Part shown: positions 1 through 7,231 of the stretch, one piece after another
Numbering within the stretch: the first letter of the stretch is position 1
Layout: every line of letters begins with the position of its first letter
NCBI RefSeq assembly: GCF_001908275.1
Contig: NZ_CP018620.1
Coordinates: forward strand, 3,038,001-3,102,000
Reading direction: 5' to 3'
Origin: Paenibacillus xylanexedens
GTDB lineage: Bacteria > Bacillota > Bacilli > Paenibacillales > Paenibacillaceae
DNA: 64,000 nt
Translations under genes and position numbers: made by a program
The notes under the pieces: model-generated
Database searches by the model: none
What the model was told of the DNA's origin: nothing
What the model saw: only the letters and a program-made list of their open reading frames with translations

Positions 1-2
1 TA

Positions 3-407
3 AAGGCAGAGTATAGTTCAGACATTGGAGGGGAGTTTGCTAAAAGTTTTATGGACTTCCACACTCACGGCTGGCTATTTAAAGACCTAGGCTACTTTAA
101 AGAGGCGGAGTATTCGGATTCTGAGGATCTGCAATTATTTAATCTACTGGATAAGATTAATTACTCTCATGCGATCGCCAGTACACCTGTTGAATTAGAA
201 ATGTTAGATTTAATGGAAAGCTATTATTCTATTGTGACCGAACTGAAAGGGACTAAGTTGGAACACGAGAGAGCTATTGAATATGAAGCAATTGGAGTTC
301 AAGATAAGAAAGAATATCTCAATTTTGAAGAGATAGGCACTACATTGGAAACAGAGGGTATGGGAATTCTTGAGAAGTTTAAAGATTACATAGAGTACAC
401 AGATTGA
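3..407 (+). CDS. 3' end of a hypothetical protein (5' cut by window edge)
   Basis: The frame is open from the first bases of the window through the internal ATG at 51. The residues before that ATG (reading ...DIGGEFAKSF) look like ordinary protein, so this is probably the C-terminal part of a longer gene rather than a 118-residue protein starting at 51. The visible part is acidic, helical in character and has no signal peptide or membrane segment. I do not recognise the family. A terminator follows at 444-478, so it is the last gene of its unit. A GGAGGGG string at 27-33 lies 17 bases before ATG 51, too far for a good start. Confidence 0.55.
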   Translation, partial: KAEYSSDIGGEFAKSFMDFHTHGWLFKDLGYFKEAEYSDSEDLQLFNLLDKINYSHAIASTPVELEMLDLMESYYSIVTELKGTKLEHERAIEYEAIGVQDKKEYLNFEEIGTTLETEGMGILEKFKDYIEYTD

Positions 408-443
408 TATTGAAAGTTTACATAATATTTTTAGAGCGAAATT

Positions 444-478
444 GACTGTAGCCTGTATCAGGACTGCGGTCTTTTTTT
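444..478 (+). terminator. Rho-independent terminator after the first ORF
   Basis: GACTGTAG pairs with CTGCGGTC (two G-U wobbles) and is followed by seven T residues. It lies 37 bases after the stop codon of the preceding ORF. Confidence 0.6.
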
Positions 479-597
479 ATTTGGCTGCGGGATTGAGTAA
501 TTTACCTTACGGTAGTTCACGAAATTTTATTGCAGGAAATTTGCACCAATTTGTCGAACCATTCCTGTAACCCACAACGAAAGGACTATGTCTACAT

Positions 598-804
598 ATG
601 CGCCCGCTAACCTCCGATATTCAACTATATACCGCGCAAATGGACCGGATGCCTATCGTTATATTTATCGGCGCGGAGCTCGTAGGTAGCGGAGTGATCG
701 AGGATATTACGGAATTGAGCGTTGCGGAGAAGGGCGAACGTTATATGCGCGGAGTCTGTACGTTTAAATATGCGGGGGTAAAGGGAGAAGAAACGTTTGA
801 TTAA
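598..804 (+). CDS. Small hypothetical protein, phage/island type
   Basis: A 68-residue protein with an apparently beta-rich core (MPIVIFIGAELVGSGVIED) and no recognised domain. The start is uncertain. AAAGGA at 580-585 is about 12 bases upstream of this ATG, while another ATG at 588 in a different frame opens a 33-codon ORF ending at 689. The stop overlaps the TTG start of the next gene by 8 bases, so the two genes are probably translationally coupled. The surrounding small orphan ORFs and the LexA-like box at 1645 suggest mobile or prophage-derived DNA. Function unknown. Confidence 0.5.
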   Translation: MRPLTSDIQLYTAQMDRMPIVIFIGAELVGSGVIEDITELSVAEKGERYMRGVCTFKYAGVKGEETFD

Positions 805-1471
805 TAAAGTAACAAAATATTTATGGATTGCATTTTTGATTTTGGCCAGTTTGTGCTTAGCCTGTTTACTTGTCGCGATGATCCGTGTTATTTTTCCGAA
901 GGTCAGCGTAACCGATTGGGACCTTTTGGCATTTATGGGTTCTATGATAGCTGCTGTAATTACTTATATGGGGATACGCGCTCCTATACTATCTCAGCGT
1001 AAGGATCAGCTAATGACACGTTACTCATCGATCATCAAAGAACTAACTCTCTATTCTAAGAGAACTCGTAAAGTAATCTTTATGACTGAGTTCTATAATT
1101 CTCTCAAAGAAAACGAAGTCACCAAGGAGAGATTGCAGGAACAAGCCGAGCTGATTAAAGAGTATATAGAAAATGTTTCTGATTTATTTGCAGAAATAGT
1201 TAACGATGTAGACTTACTAACTTTTGAAGACATTGAATTGAGGCTTAGAGCGCTGTACGTATTTAACAATCACTACGAGGCTATTGATACGTACATACAA
1301 AACTATGATCCTGACAGTGTTTTCGCTTTAGACATAAAAGACTACCTTAAGCAGGCAAAAAAACTGGAGTTGTATTTGGACGACTACCGACAACGTCTAC
1401 TCATAAAGTATAACGAAGTAAAGAACAAGTCAGTTTTCAGATTGACCGATCCATTTAAGTATAATATTTGA
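797..1471 (+). CDS. Hypothetical membrane protein with cytoplasmic helical tail
   Basis: The TTG start overlaps the previous stop and is preceded by AAGGGAGAAG at 781-790. Residues about 8-32 form a strong membrane segment and residues about 43-60 a second one (LLAFMGSMIAAVITYMGI). From about residue 65 the protein is charged and predicted to be mostly helical, possibly coiled-coil (KELTLYSKRTRKVIF, KENEVTKERLQEQAEL). This two-TM-plus-helical-tail layout is common in phage and island hypothetical proteins. I do not recognise the family and infer no function. It ends 20 bases before a strong terminator. Confidence 0.6.
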   Translation: MINKVTKYLWIAFLILASLCLACLLVAMIRVIFPKVSVTDWDLLAFMGSMIAAVITYMGIRAPILSQRKDQLMTRYSSIIKELTLYSKRTRKVIFMTEFYNSLKENEVTKERLQEQAELIKEYIENVSDLFAEIVNDVDLLTFEDIELRLRALYVFNNHYEAIDTYIQNYDPDSVFALDIKDYLKQAKKLELYLDDYRQRLLIKYNEVKNKSVFRLTDPFKYNI

Positions 1472-1490
1472 TACAATATTTAAAGGAAAC

Positions 1491-1527
1491 GCCCGCAACG
1501 GATCTCATTTCCGTACGCGGGCTTTTT
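1491..1527 (+). terminator. Strong rho-independent terminator
   Basis: GCCCGC-A-ACGGA pairs with TCCGT-A-CGCGGGC and is followed by TTTTTG. It closes the two-gene unit 598-1471. Confidence 0.85.
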
Positions 1528-1582
1528 GTCGTTACGGGAGCGCAGCGCTACAACTAATAATTTCGGATATCTGCGTTATCTG

Positions 1583-1606
1583 AACCTCGCAACGTCGCGA
1601 GGTTTT
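1583..1606 (+). terminator. Hairpin with short T-tract
   Basis: AACCTCGC and GCGAGGTT form an 8-bp perfect stem around AACGTC, followed by TTTTCT. It may be a second terminator or an attenuator upstream of the 1691 ORF. Confidence 0.5.
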
Positions 1607-1644
1607 CTCCCGCTTGTATAATCCGCCACTCCCGCGCTACAATA

Positions 1645-1658
1645 AGAACAAATGTTCT
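1645..1658. promoter_or_regulatory. LexA/DinR-like SOS box
   Basis: AGAACAAATGTTCT is a palindrome with the GAAC-N4-GTTC core of the Bacillus LexA box (consensus CGAACNNNNGTTCG), lacking only the outer C/G pair. It lies 33 bases before the next ORF. An SOS box before a small orphan gene suits a prophage-derived damage-inducible unit. Confidence 0.5.
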
Positions 1659-1690
1659 AAGATTGGGATTGGACGAAGGTCGCCTCGCAC

Positions 1691-1897
1691 ATGATCGACA
1701 TTACGCCGGAAGACCGCGCGCTCATCAAATCGCATATCATACTGCCCCGCGTCCTCACCGCATTCGAACGTGACATCGAGCTAATCAATACGACGCTTAA
1801 GACGCCCGGCCCGTATGCTACCCTTATTGCGGAGGTTCAGCGCAAGATTACTGCAGACATATATGAGATCAGCAAGCAGTTCCGTACGCGAGCGTAG
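1691..1897 (+). CDS. Small hypothetical protein, phage-associated type
   Basis: A 68-residue, probably all-helical protein with no cysteine or membrane segment. It reads ITPEDRALIKSHIILPRVL near the N-terminus, then FERDIELINTTLKTPG, and ends in KQFRTRA. The style resembles small helical proteins often found beside phage late-gene regulators in Bacillales, but I cannot name a family. No strong Shine-Dalgarno is visible (GGACGAAGG at 1671-1679 is the best). A LexA-like box lies just upstream. Third positions are G+C-richer here than in the 2088-2927 gene. Confidence 0.5.
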   Translation: MIDITPEDRALIKSHIILPRVLTAFERDIELINTTLKTPGPYATLIAEVQRKITADIYEISKQFRTRA

Positions 1898-2087
1898 TTA
1901 TGCAGAAGTGTCTCGGGCTGAATACAGAAGCGCGACCGTTTGCAACGGTACCTTCGAAGTAAACAGATAAAAGACGCAGCTTGGAATTGTTACGAGGTCT
2001 CGTGGTCAATAAAAGGTATGAATAATTTATTCGCTAATAACTGATACTGAAATCTAGATTAAATTTAAGAAGGAGTGTATGAGTTAA

Positions 2088-2927
2088 GTGAATAATCTAC
2101 AGATTAGTCTCTCACAGACCACTCTAAATACCTTTTTGAAAAGAAGTCTCTCTCTAGTCAAGCAACCTGAACCAATTTCTAATGTTATTGTTGAAAAAAA
2201 CGGAGTAAAAGTTACTGCAAATATCCAGATAAAATCCATTGAAGTAGATGATTTAACTTTAGCAGAACCGAATAAAATAAGTTTAAATAATGTGAAATTG
2301 AGTTTTGAGCTGTTGAATGTAGTCGTGGAAGTAGATATTAAACGCATTCATGACTCAATAAAAGTTGTTGATTTACCTGGCGATCGTTTTGATATAGATA
2401 TAAGCTGGGACTTTTTTGAGGGAGAACCTGATATAAAATTAACTTTGGGGATTGAGGATTACTTTGGCCCTCAGTTTACCGCAGAAATGAATTTTTCCAT
2501 AAATGGGCTTGATATTATCGCTGGCTTAAGTGATTTTAATGTCCTTAGTTTGAACATACCAAGTAATCTTGGAGAAAAAATAGAAGATCAAATTATAAAT
2601 GAAGTAAAACAAATTATAAGGAAAAAAATAGGAAAATGGGCTGAAAAAGTCCTAGATTTTATAGGTGATTTGGCTCGATTTTTACCTGTCGATGATATGG
2701 CAAGCTGGATTGTAGTTGAAATATCTGAAAGTGAAGTGTTTAAACAGTTGGTAGAAAAAGCTGTCAAAGATAATGTAAAAGAAGAGAAGGTCTACACATT
2801 ACCAAATGAGTTTGAATTAGGGAAAGATCAAACAAAAATTAATGTTTCTCTTGCTGATGAGAATCCGGCTACAGTGCATGTGGAAAACGGTGCTTTAATC
2901 GGTTCAGTTAACTTCAAAGACATTTAA
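2088..2927 (+). CDS. Hypothetical beta-rich protein, possibly TULIP-like
   Basis: The GTG start is forced because a TAA lies immediately upstream in frame. AGGAG at 2071-2075 is 12 bases away. The 279-residue product has no signal peptide or membrane helix. Residues about 1-160 alternate short hydrophobic beta strands (VKVTANIQIKSIEVDDLTL, LSFELLNVVVEVDI). Residues about 165-240 are amphipathic helices (EKIEDQIINEVKQIIRKKI), and a final beta stretch follows. Long strands plus a long amphipathic helix recall tubular lipid-binding (TULIP/P47-type) proteins, but that is inference from texture only. The gene is A+T-rich, stands alone and ends at a perfect terminator, which fits an acquired cargo gene. 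Confidence 0.55.
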   Translation: MNNLQISLSQTTLNTFLKRSLSLVKQPEPISNVIVEKNGVKVTANIQIKSIEVDDLTLAEPNKISLNNVKLSFELLNVVVEVDIKRIHDSIKVVDLPGDRFDIDISWDFFEGEPDIKLTLGIEDYFGPQFTAEMNFSINGLDIIAGLSDFNVLSLNIPSNLGEKIEDQIINEVKQIIRKKIGKWAEKVLDFIGDLARFLPVDDMASWIVVEISESEVFKQLVEKAVKDNVKEEKVYTLPNEFELGKDQTKINVSLADENPATVHVENGALIGSVNFKDI

Positions 2928-2928
2928 T

Positions 2929-2971
2929 AATAACGACTGCAGCCATAGGAGGGTTTGCAGTCGTTATTTTT
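2929..2971 (+). terminator. Strong rho-independent terminator
   Basis: AATAACGACTGCA pairs perfectly with TGCAGTCGTTATT and is followed by TTTTCG, directly after the stop of the 2088 gene. Confidence 0.85.
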
Positions 2972-3164
2972 CGTAAGATTCCCGTACATATAGCCCGGAA
3001 AGCGCTTCTTCCGGGTAAGTTCCCCTTACCGTAGCTTTAACGCGCTGCGATGCTGACTGTCAAAGGTATTCCGAATTTAGATTAGATATTACTTTAAGAG
3101 TAGCAAATACTAAAAGTCCTGACCGTGGAGTTGTCAAAAAAAGTGCAGTTTGAAAACAAGGAGC

Positions 3165-3198
3165 CCCTTCCGGCAGGATATTGTCCAACCGGAAGGGT
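3165..3198 (-). terminator. Terminator of the SLH esterase gene
   Basis: CCCTTCCGG and CCGGAAGGG form a stem. On the minus strand it is followed by GGCTCCTTGTTTT. It lies 22 bases beyond the stop codon of the esterase gene. Confidence 0.6.
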
Positions 3199-3220
3199 CT
3201 GCATTTATCTGTATACGCTT

Positions 3221-6200
3221 TCAGTTAGCCAGATATTCGACGAATCTTACAAAGATCGTGGCTACTTCGGCGCGGGTGGCGGTGGCTTTGGGAGCAAAAA
3301 AGTTGTCCGGCTTGCCTACTACAATGCCGATGTCCCGCAGTGCCTGAACGGCCTCCAACGCCCAGGAGCTGATCTCACTCTCGTCCGTGAAGGACTTAGT
3401 GTGGCTTTCAGGGAGCTCATAGCCTTTGTACTTCATGTAGTTGTACAGTATCACCAGCATCTGCTCGCGCGTCATCGGTGAATTGGGGTCAAACAGGTCT
3501 GCGTTTGTACCGTTAACTATGCTTTTTTCGGCCGCCGCGGTGTACCATTGTCCGTCCGTCACGTCGTTAAAGCGGGAACTCGTGTAGCTGGAGAGGTTTA
3601 CGTTCTCAAGATTGGACAGTACCTGCACGAACATTGCACGCGTCATTGCGGTGCTGGGTGAGAACGTCGTGGACGTCGTGCCGTTGAAAAGATCGTATGT
3701 GTAGGCGAAATTTATATAGCTGTAGAACCAGTCGTCCATGTTGGCATCCCTGAAAGGATTGCCCGATATCACGAGGAAGCCCAGTGGGGTGGCGTCATCG
3801 ACCGCAAGCTCCGTGCCCTCACGGATGTTCAGCGACATGCCGTTGTCTAAGCTAACTTTTGCGCCGCTCGGTCCTACCACAACCGCTCCGCCGCTCCGTA
3901 TCTTGGATCCGCCGTGGATATCCACACGGTTGCCGTTTGGCAGGTTCACATGCGCGTCTTTGCCACCTACTGTAACCGTACCGTCGCTCGCGATCGTCGA
4001 GCCGCCCGAAATGGTCACTGTGCTGTTGCCGCCGGGTAGTGTCACTACGGCGCTCTTGTCTGCCGGAATGGTTACCTTACCATTTGAATCTATCGTTGTG
4101 CCTTCGGGCACCTTAATTTTCGTCCCGCCTTTGGTCGTAATCTCGCCGCCACCGGGGAGTGTGGTGTTGCCGTTTTTGTCTGTGACCGCGGGGTTATCCT
4201 TCGGTGTATTCACTGTGTAGGTCGACTTCGGCGTTCCAGCGTCTGTCCCGGTGCCCGTATTGTCGGTGTTGCCCGTATTACCGATGTTGCCGGTATTTCC
4301 GGTGTTTCCGGTGTTGCCCGTATTGCCACCAGAATCAGGCACAGTGGGAGTCGTCGTCTTCATCGGCGTCGTCGTCGCACTGATCTCCGCGCCGTCGCCC
4401 TTTGCATTCACCGCGATGATGGTGAAGTTGTAGCCTTGGCCGTTTGTAAGGTTCTTAAAGGTATATTGGGTCTCCGTCGCATCCAGTGTGATCGGCGTTA
4501 CGTTGCCATACCATACCTTGTAGCCTAATATCGGACTGCCACCGTCGTCAGCAGGAGCGGTCCAGCTCAATGTGACCTGTCCGTCACCGGCTGTCGCCTT
4601 GAAGCCGCTCGGAGCACCGGGCACGACCGGTTTTCTCTGCGCGAACATCCAATCAAAGACGTCTGTGTAGTCATTGTTCCAAGCCGGCAAGTTAGAGGAC
4701 TGCGCCGTGGGAGCTATGCTCCAATCCCCCATAGTTATCTGGTTGTAAAGAACCGCCGCTTCAACTTCGTGCGCTATGTAATCAGCCAGAACAGGTGTGT
4801 TGGCCGGATTCGGCCTCAGATTTGGCTGATCAAATTGATTGTAGGGCCAGGTAAGAACCTCATTACTTTCAAAGCGCGAAGCCCTCGCGTTGATCATTTT
4901 CGGCATATTGGTATTGATGAAGTTATTGAGGTTAGTCTGGTAGCCTCCAGCATTATGAGCATTTACAAACATCCAATAGGCCAGGTTGTTGTGAGCATCG
5001 TTGGCATTAGCGTTGGGTGAACCGCTTACCGGGGCCATAGGTGCGGCGGCGGCGGCGAAGCCAGGATGGCTGTTAACTAAGTTGTTTGTATACTGGCCGC
5101 CCCATGAGAAGCCCGCCGCGTAAACACGATTAGGGTCTACTTCGCCGCTGGCAATCAGGGCGTCTATGACCTTCTTAACATTATCTGTTGAGGGAACAGA
5201 TACGCCATTATAGGAAATATTCAGTACATGGCTGGCATACTTATCGGGATTTTGCTCCATCTTTTTCATTAGAGCGACTGAGCCGTTGGCGGATTTCATA
5301 GCGGCTTTTTGGTCTGTCGCAGCGTTTGTGCCGCCGCGTGACATACCATGTGTATAAACATACAGCGGCAATCCTTTCATCACGTTACCATCATCATCCT
5401 TGTGAAGGTAGAGCGAGCGATTGACCGAATTGTCCGTGAATGTTGTAAACTTGTCAAGGATCGGATTCACAACTTTTTCCTGTTCAAAAACCACGTTGCG
5501 AAGAGGACTCCCCTCTGTCAGTACGATCTCTCCGTTTGGGACGATGTTGTAAACCTGCTTTGTCGAGTTACTGCTGCCATCCAGCGTTGTTTTGCCGCCG
5601 CTCGCTGAATAAAACTCAGACTCAACTACGATGTAACGGCCGCTTGCCAGTCCGTCCTGATAATCCGGTGAATTGCTGACCTGCCCCACATAGCCGCGTA
5701 CCTTTGGCTCGTCATTAGCGTATACCCTTGTGATTTTGCGTGGTCCTTCAAAGGTCACCGCTTCGCCGTTCAGGGTTGTGTTCCTAGCTGACATGGTAAA
5801 CAAGCCCGGATTAAGCTCGGAGCCTAACGCTGCCTTCCCCTCGCCTAAGTCAATGATGACAGCCGTTGTGTACTCGCCACTGGCGAAGTTGTCATTCCAT
5901 ACGATAAAGGGAAGTATCCCCGCGTCCGGATCGTTTTTGAATGTTACGTGAATGGTATGGTCAGCCTCAATATTCGAAAAGGTATAAGTGCCAGCAGATA
6001 GAGTCGCGGTCTCGCCGTCTACCGTTACGGTATCCACCATTTTGCCGGAATCGGGGGTAAACGTAAATTCTTTGTTAGAGTCCCGATCTACTCTCAGAAC
6101 ATCGCCGGGTGGGTTCGGCGTTATTCGGCCGCCCGGTCCCGCAGTGGCGGTGATTGAGAATCTGGTGTCCACTTCATTGGCTAAAGAGAGCTGCAGGCTG

Positions 6201-6838
6201 TCTGTAAAAGAAGCAGCGCTGGTGTAAGCCGCGTCCGGATCTCCGAAACTGGAAACGACTTCATAGCGGTCACCGCCCTTTTCCGTTGAGTTATTAATAT
6301 AAACCTCAAAGGTAAGCTTGCCCTCCTCCAAGGTCAAGGTTCTTTTGGGTATTCTCATCTCCACGATATATCCGGTTTCCGTGATCTGGGTCCATGCAGC
6401 TCTGCCCGGAGCGGCCTGCCCTGAGAACACGCCCGTCGCGCTGACGCGCCATTGGTTTGAGCCTCCGGTTCCGGTGCCGACATAAAACTCCAGGCTGTCG
6501 TACTGGTGATCTCCGCCAGCTCCCTGATATAGATTACTGTCATTCACAACTACTCTGGAATACAGGTAGTCATGGTCCCAAAGGATTCTGGCTGTGCCCG
6601 TGGCATGGGGTCTGGGATCGGCGGGTACAGTGCTTTTGTTGATGTGATGCTCCATGGTCTGTCCCCAGAGTGGGTCGTTTGACCCGAGTTCGGGAGTTCC
6701 AAAAATGGCGGTGGGTGTTTCATTCGCTTCTGCGTTCTCGATGTTGTCAGTGGCGGCGGCATAGCTGGTAGGCATTAGCGACGCCACCATTACCAAGCAA
6801 CAGAGGAACGCGAGCATTCTGCTAAATCGTTTTGGCAT
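3221..6838 (-). CDS. S-layer-anchored CBM9 / esterase / FN3 exoenzyme
   Basis: A 1,205-residue secreted protein. Signal peptide at residues 1-29 (LAFLCCLVMVASLMPTSYAAA). Residues about 46-220 resemble a family 9 carbohydrate-binding module. Residues about 226-302 look like an InlB/Listeria-type repeat (VTVDGETATLSAGTYTF). Residues about 455-735 form an alpha/beta-hydrolase esterase of the PHB-depolymerase/feruloyl-esterase style, with nucleophile motif GFSWGG near residue 579 and a candidate histidine in DYIAHEVEA. An FN3 domain (about 740-823), a TGN-rich linker, a series of LPGGG/DG-type beta repeats (about 870-1010) and three SLH domains (about 1029-1203) follow. SLH domains bind pyruvylated wall polymer, so the enzyme should sit on the cell surface. 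Third positions are distinctly G+C-rich compared with the divergent GH43 gene. RBS AAGGAGGA precedes the start. Substrate is inferred (esterified hemicellulose), not shown. Confidence 0.85.
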   Translation of the reverse strand: MPKRFSRMLAFLCCLVMVASLMPTSYAAATDNIENAEANETPTAIFGTPELGSNDPLWGQTMEHHINKSTVPADPRPHATGTARILWDHDYLYSRVVVNDSNLYQGAGGDHQYDSLEFYVGTGTGGSNQWRVSATGVFSGQAAPGRAAWTQITETGYIVEMRIPKRTLTLEEGKLTFEVYINNSTEKGGDRYEVVSSFGDPDAAYTSAASFTDSLQLSLANEVDTRFSITATAGPGGRITPNPPGDVLRVDRDSNKEFTFTPDSGKMVDTVTVDGETATLSAGTYTFSNIEADHTIHVTFKNDPDAGILPFIVWNDNFASGEYTTAVIIDLGEGKAALGSELNPGLFTMSARNTTLNGEAVTFEGPRKITRVYANDEPKVRGYVGQVSNSPDYQDGLASGRYIVVESEFYSASGGKTTLDGSSNSTKQVYNIVPNGEIVLTEGSPLRNVVFEQEKVVNPILDKFTTFTDNSVNRSLYLHKDDDGNVMKGLPLYVYTHGMSRGGTNAATDQKAAMKSANGSVALMKKMEQNPDKYASHVLNISYNGVSVPSTDNVKKVIDALIASGEVDPNRVYAAGFSWGGQYTNNLVNSHPGFAAAAAPMAPVSGSPNANANDAHNNLAYWMFVNAHNAGGYQTNLNNFINTNMPKMINARASRFESNEVLTWPYNQFDQPNLRPNPANTPVLADYIAHEVEAAVLYNQITMGDWSIAPTAQSSNLPAWNNDYTDVFDWMFAQRKPVVPGAPSGFKATAGDGQVTLSWTAPADDGGSPILGYKVWYGNVTPITLDATETQYTFKNLTNGQGYNFTIIAVNAKGDGAEISATTTPMKTTTPTVPDSGGNTGNTGNTGNTGNIGNTGNTDNTGTGTDAGTPKSTYTVNTPKDNPAVTDKNGNTTLPGGGEITTKGGTKIKVPEGTTIDSNGKVTIPADKSAVVTLPGGNSTVTISGGSTIASDGTVTVGGKDAHVNLPNGNRVDIHGGSKIRSGGAVVVGPSGAKVSLDNGMSLNIREGTELAVDDATPLGFLVISGNPFRDANMDDWFYSYINFAYTYDLFNGTTSTTFSPSTAMTRAMFVQVLSNLENVNLSSYTSSRFNDVTDGQWYTAAAEKSIVNGTNADLFDPNSPMTREQMLVILYNYMKYKGYELPESHTKSFTDESEISSWALEAVQALRDIGIVVGKPDNFFAPKATATRAEVATIFVRFVEYLAN

Positions 6839-6988
6839 AAATGAAAATCCTCCTTATTTTTCGATCCGATACGCCCATGGCTTACCGCATCGTATTCGGA
6901 CACGTTGTCCATATGACAAGCGCCCAACTATATATATTATGTTTATCAGGCGTTCAATCCTTTAATTTAAACATAGAGTATATTTAGA

Positions 6989-7003
6989 ATGAAAACGATT
7001 ACT
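6989..7003. promoter_or_regulatory. cre site (CcpA), copy 1
   Basis: ATGAAAACGATTACT matches all fixed positions of WTGNAANCGNWNNCW. It is placed between two carbohydrate-active exoenzyme genes, where catabolite repression is expected. Confidence 0.65.
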
Positions 7004-7114
7004 TCGAAGTATAGGGATAGTGTTGAAGTTTGCGTGAATTGCAATAAAAAAATCCACCTTATTAACAAGATACTACATTGAATTGGAAGTGTTGAAGACG
7101 TAATATGAGAAGAA

Positions 7115-7129
7115 ATGTAAGCGCATTCT
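7115..7129. promoter_or_regulatory. cre site (CcpA), copy 2
   Basis: ATGTAAGCGCATTCT also matches every fixed position of WTGNAANCGNWNNCW and has the near-palindromic GTAAGCGCATTC core typical of strong cre sites. It lies 103 bases before the GH43 start. Confidence 0.7.
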
Positions 7130-7231
7130 TTTTTTAAACGTATCTCTATTTCCTTGAGCGAGGTGGTCTGGTTTTAAAGGTGAGAGATATAGGTTGTATG
7201 CTTCTGAAAATTAATCGAAGGGAAGAATGCT

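Larger units (their letters stand above)
6839..7231. other. Divergent intergenic region between the two SLH exoenzymes
   Basis: This 393-bp stretch has no gene. It holds the RBS of the minus-strand esterase, A+T-rich promoter-like DNA (TATATATTATG near 6929) and two 15-bp matches to the CcpA cre consensus (6989-7003 and 7115-7129), then the RBS GAAGGGAAG of the GH43 gene. Confidence 0.7.

Noticed and set aside
588..689. 33-codon ORF starting at ATG 588, overlapping the 598 gene in another frame
   Set aside because: AAAGGA is too close (about 3 bases) for a good start and the product has no protein-like features. Mentioned only because it makes the 598 start uncertain.
3125..3481. 118-codon plus-strand ORF at the 3' end of the SLH esterase
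   Set aside because: It lies antisense to conserved SLH codons and has no ribosome-binding site. Shadow of the minus-strand gene.
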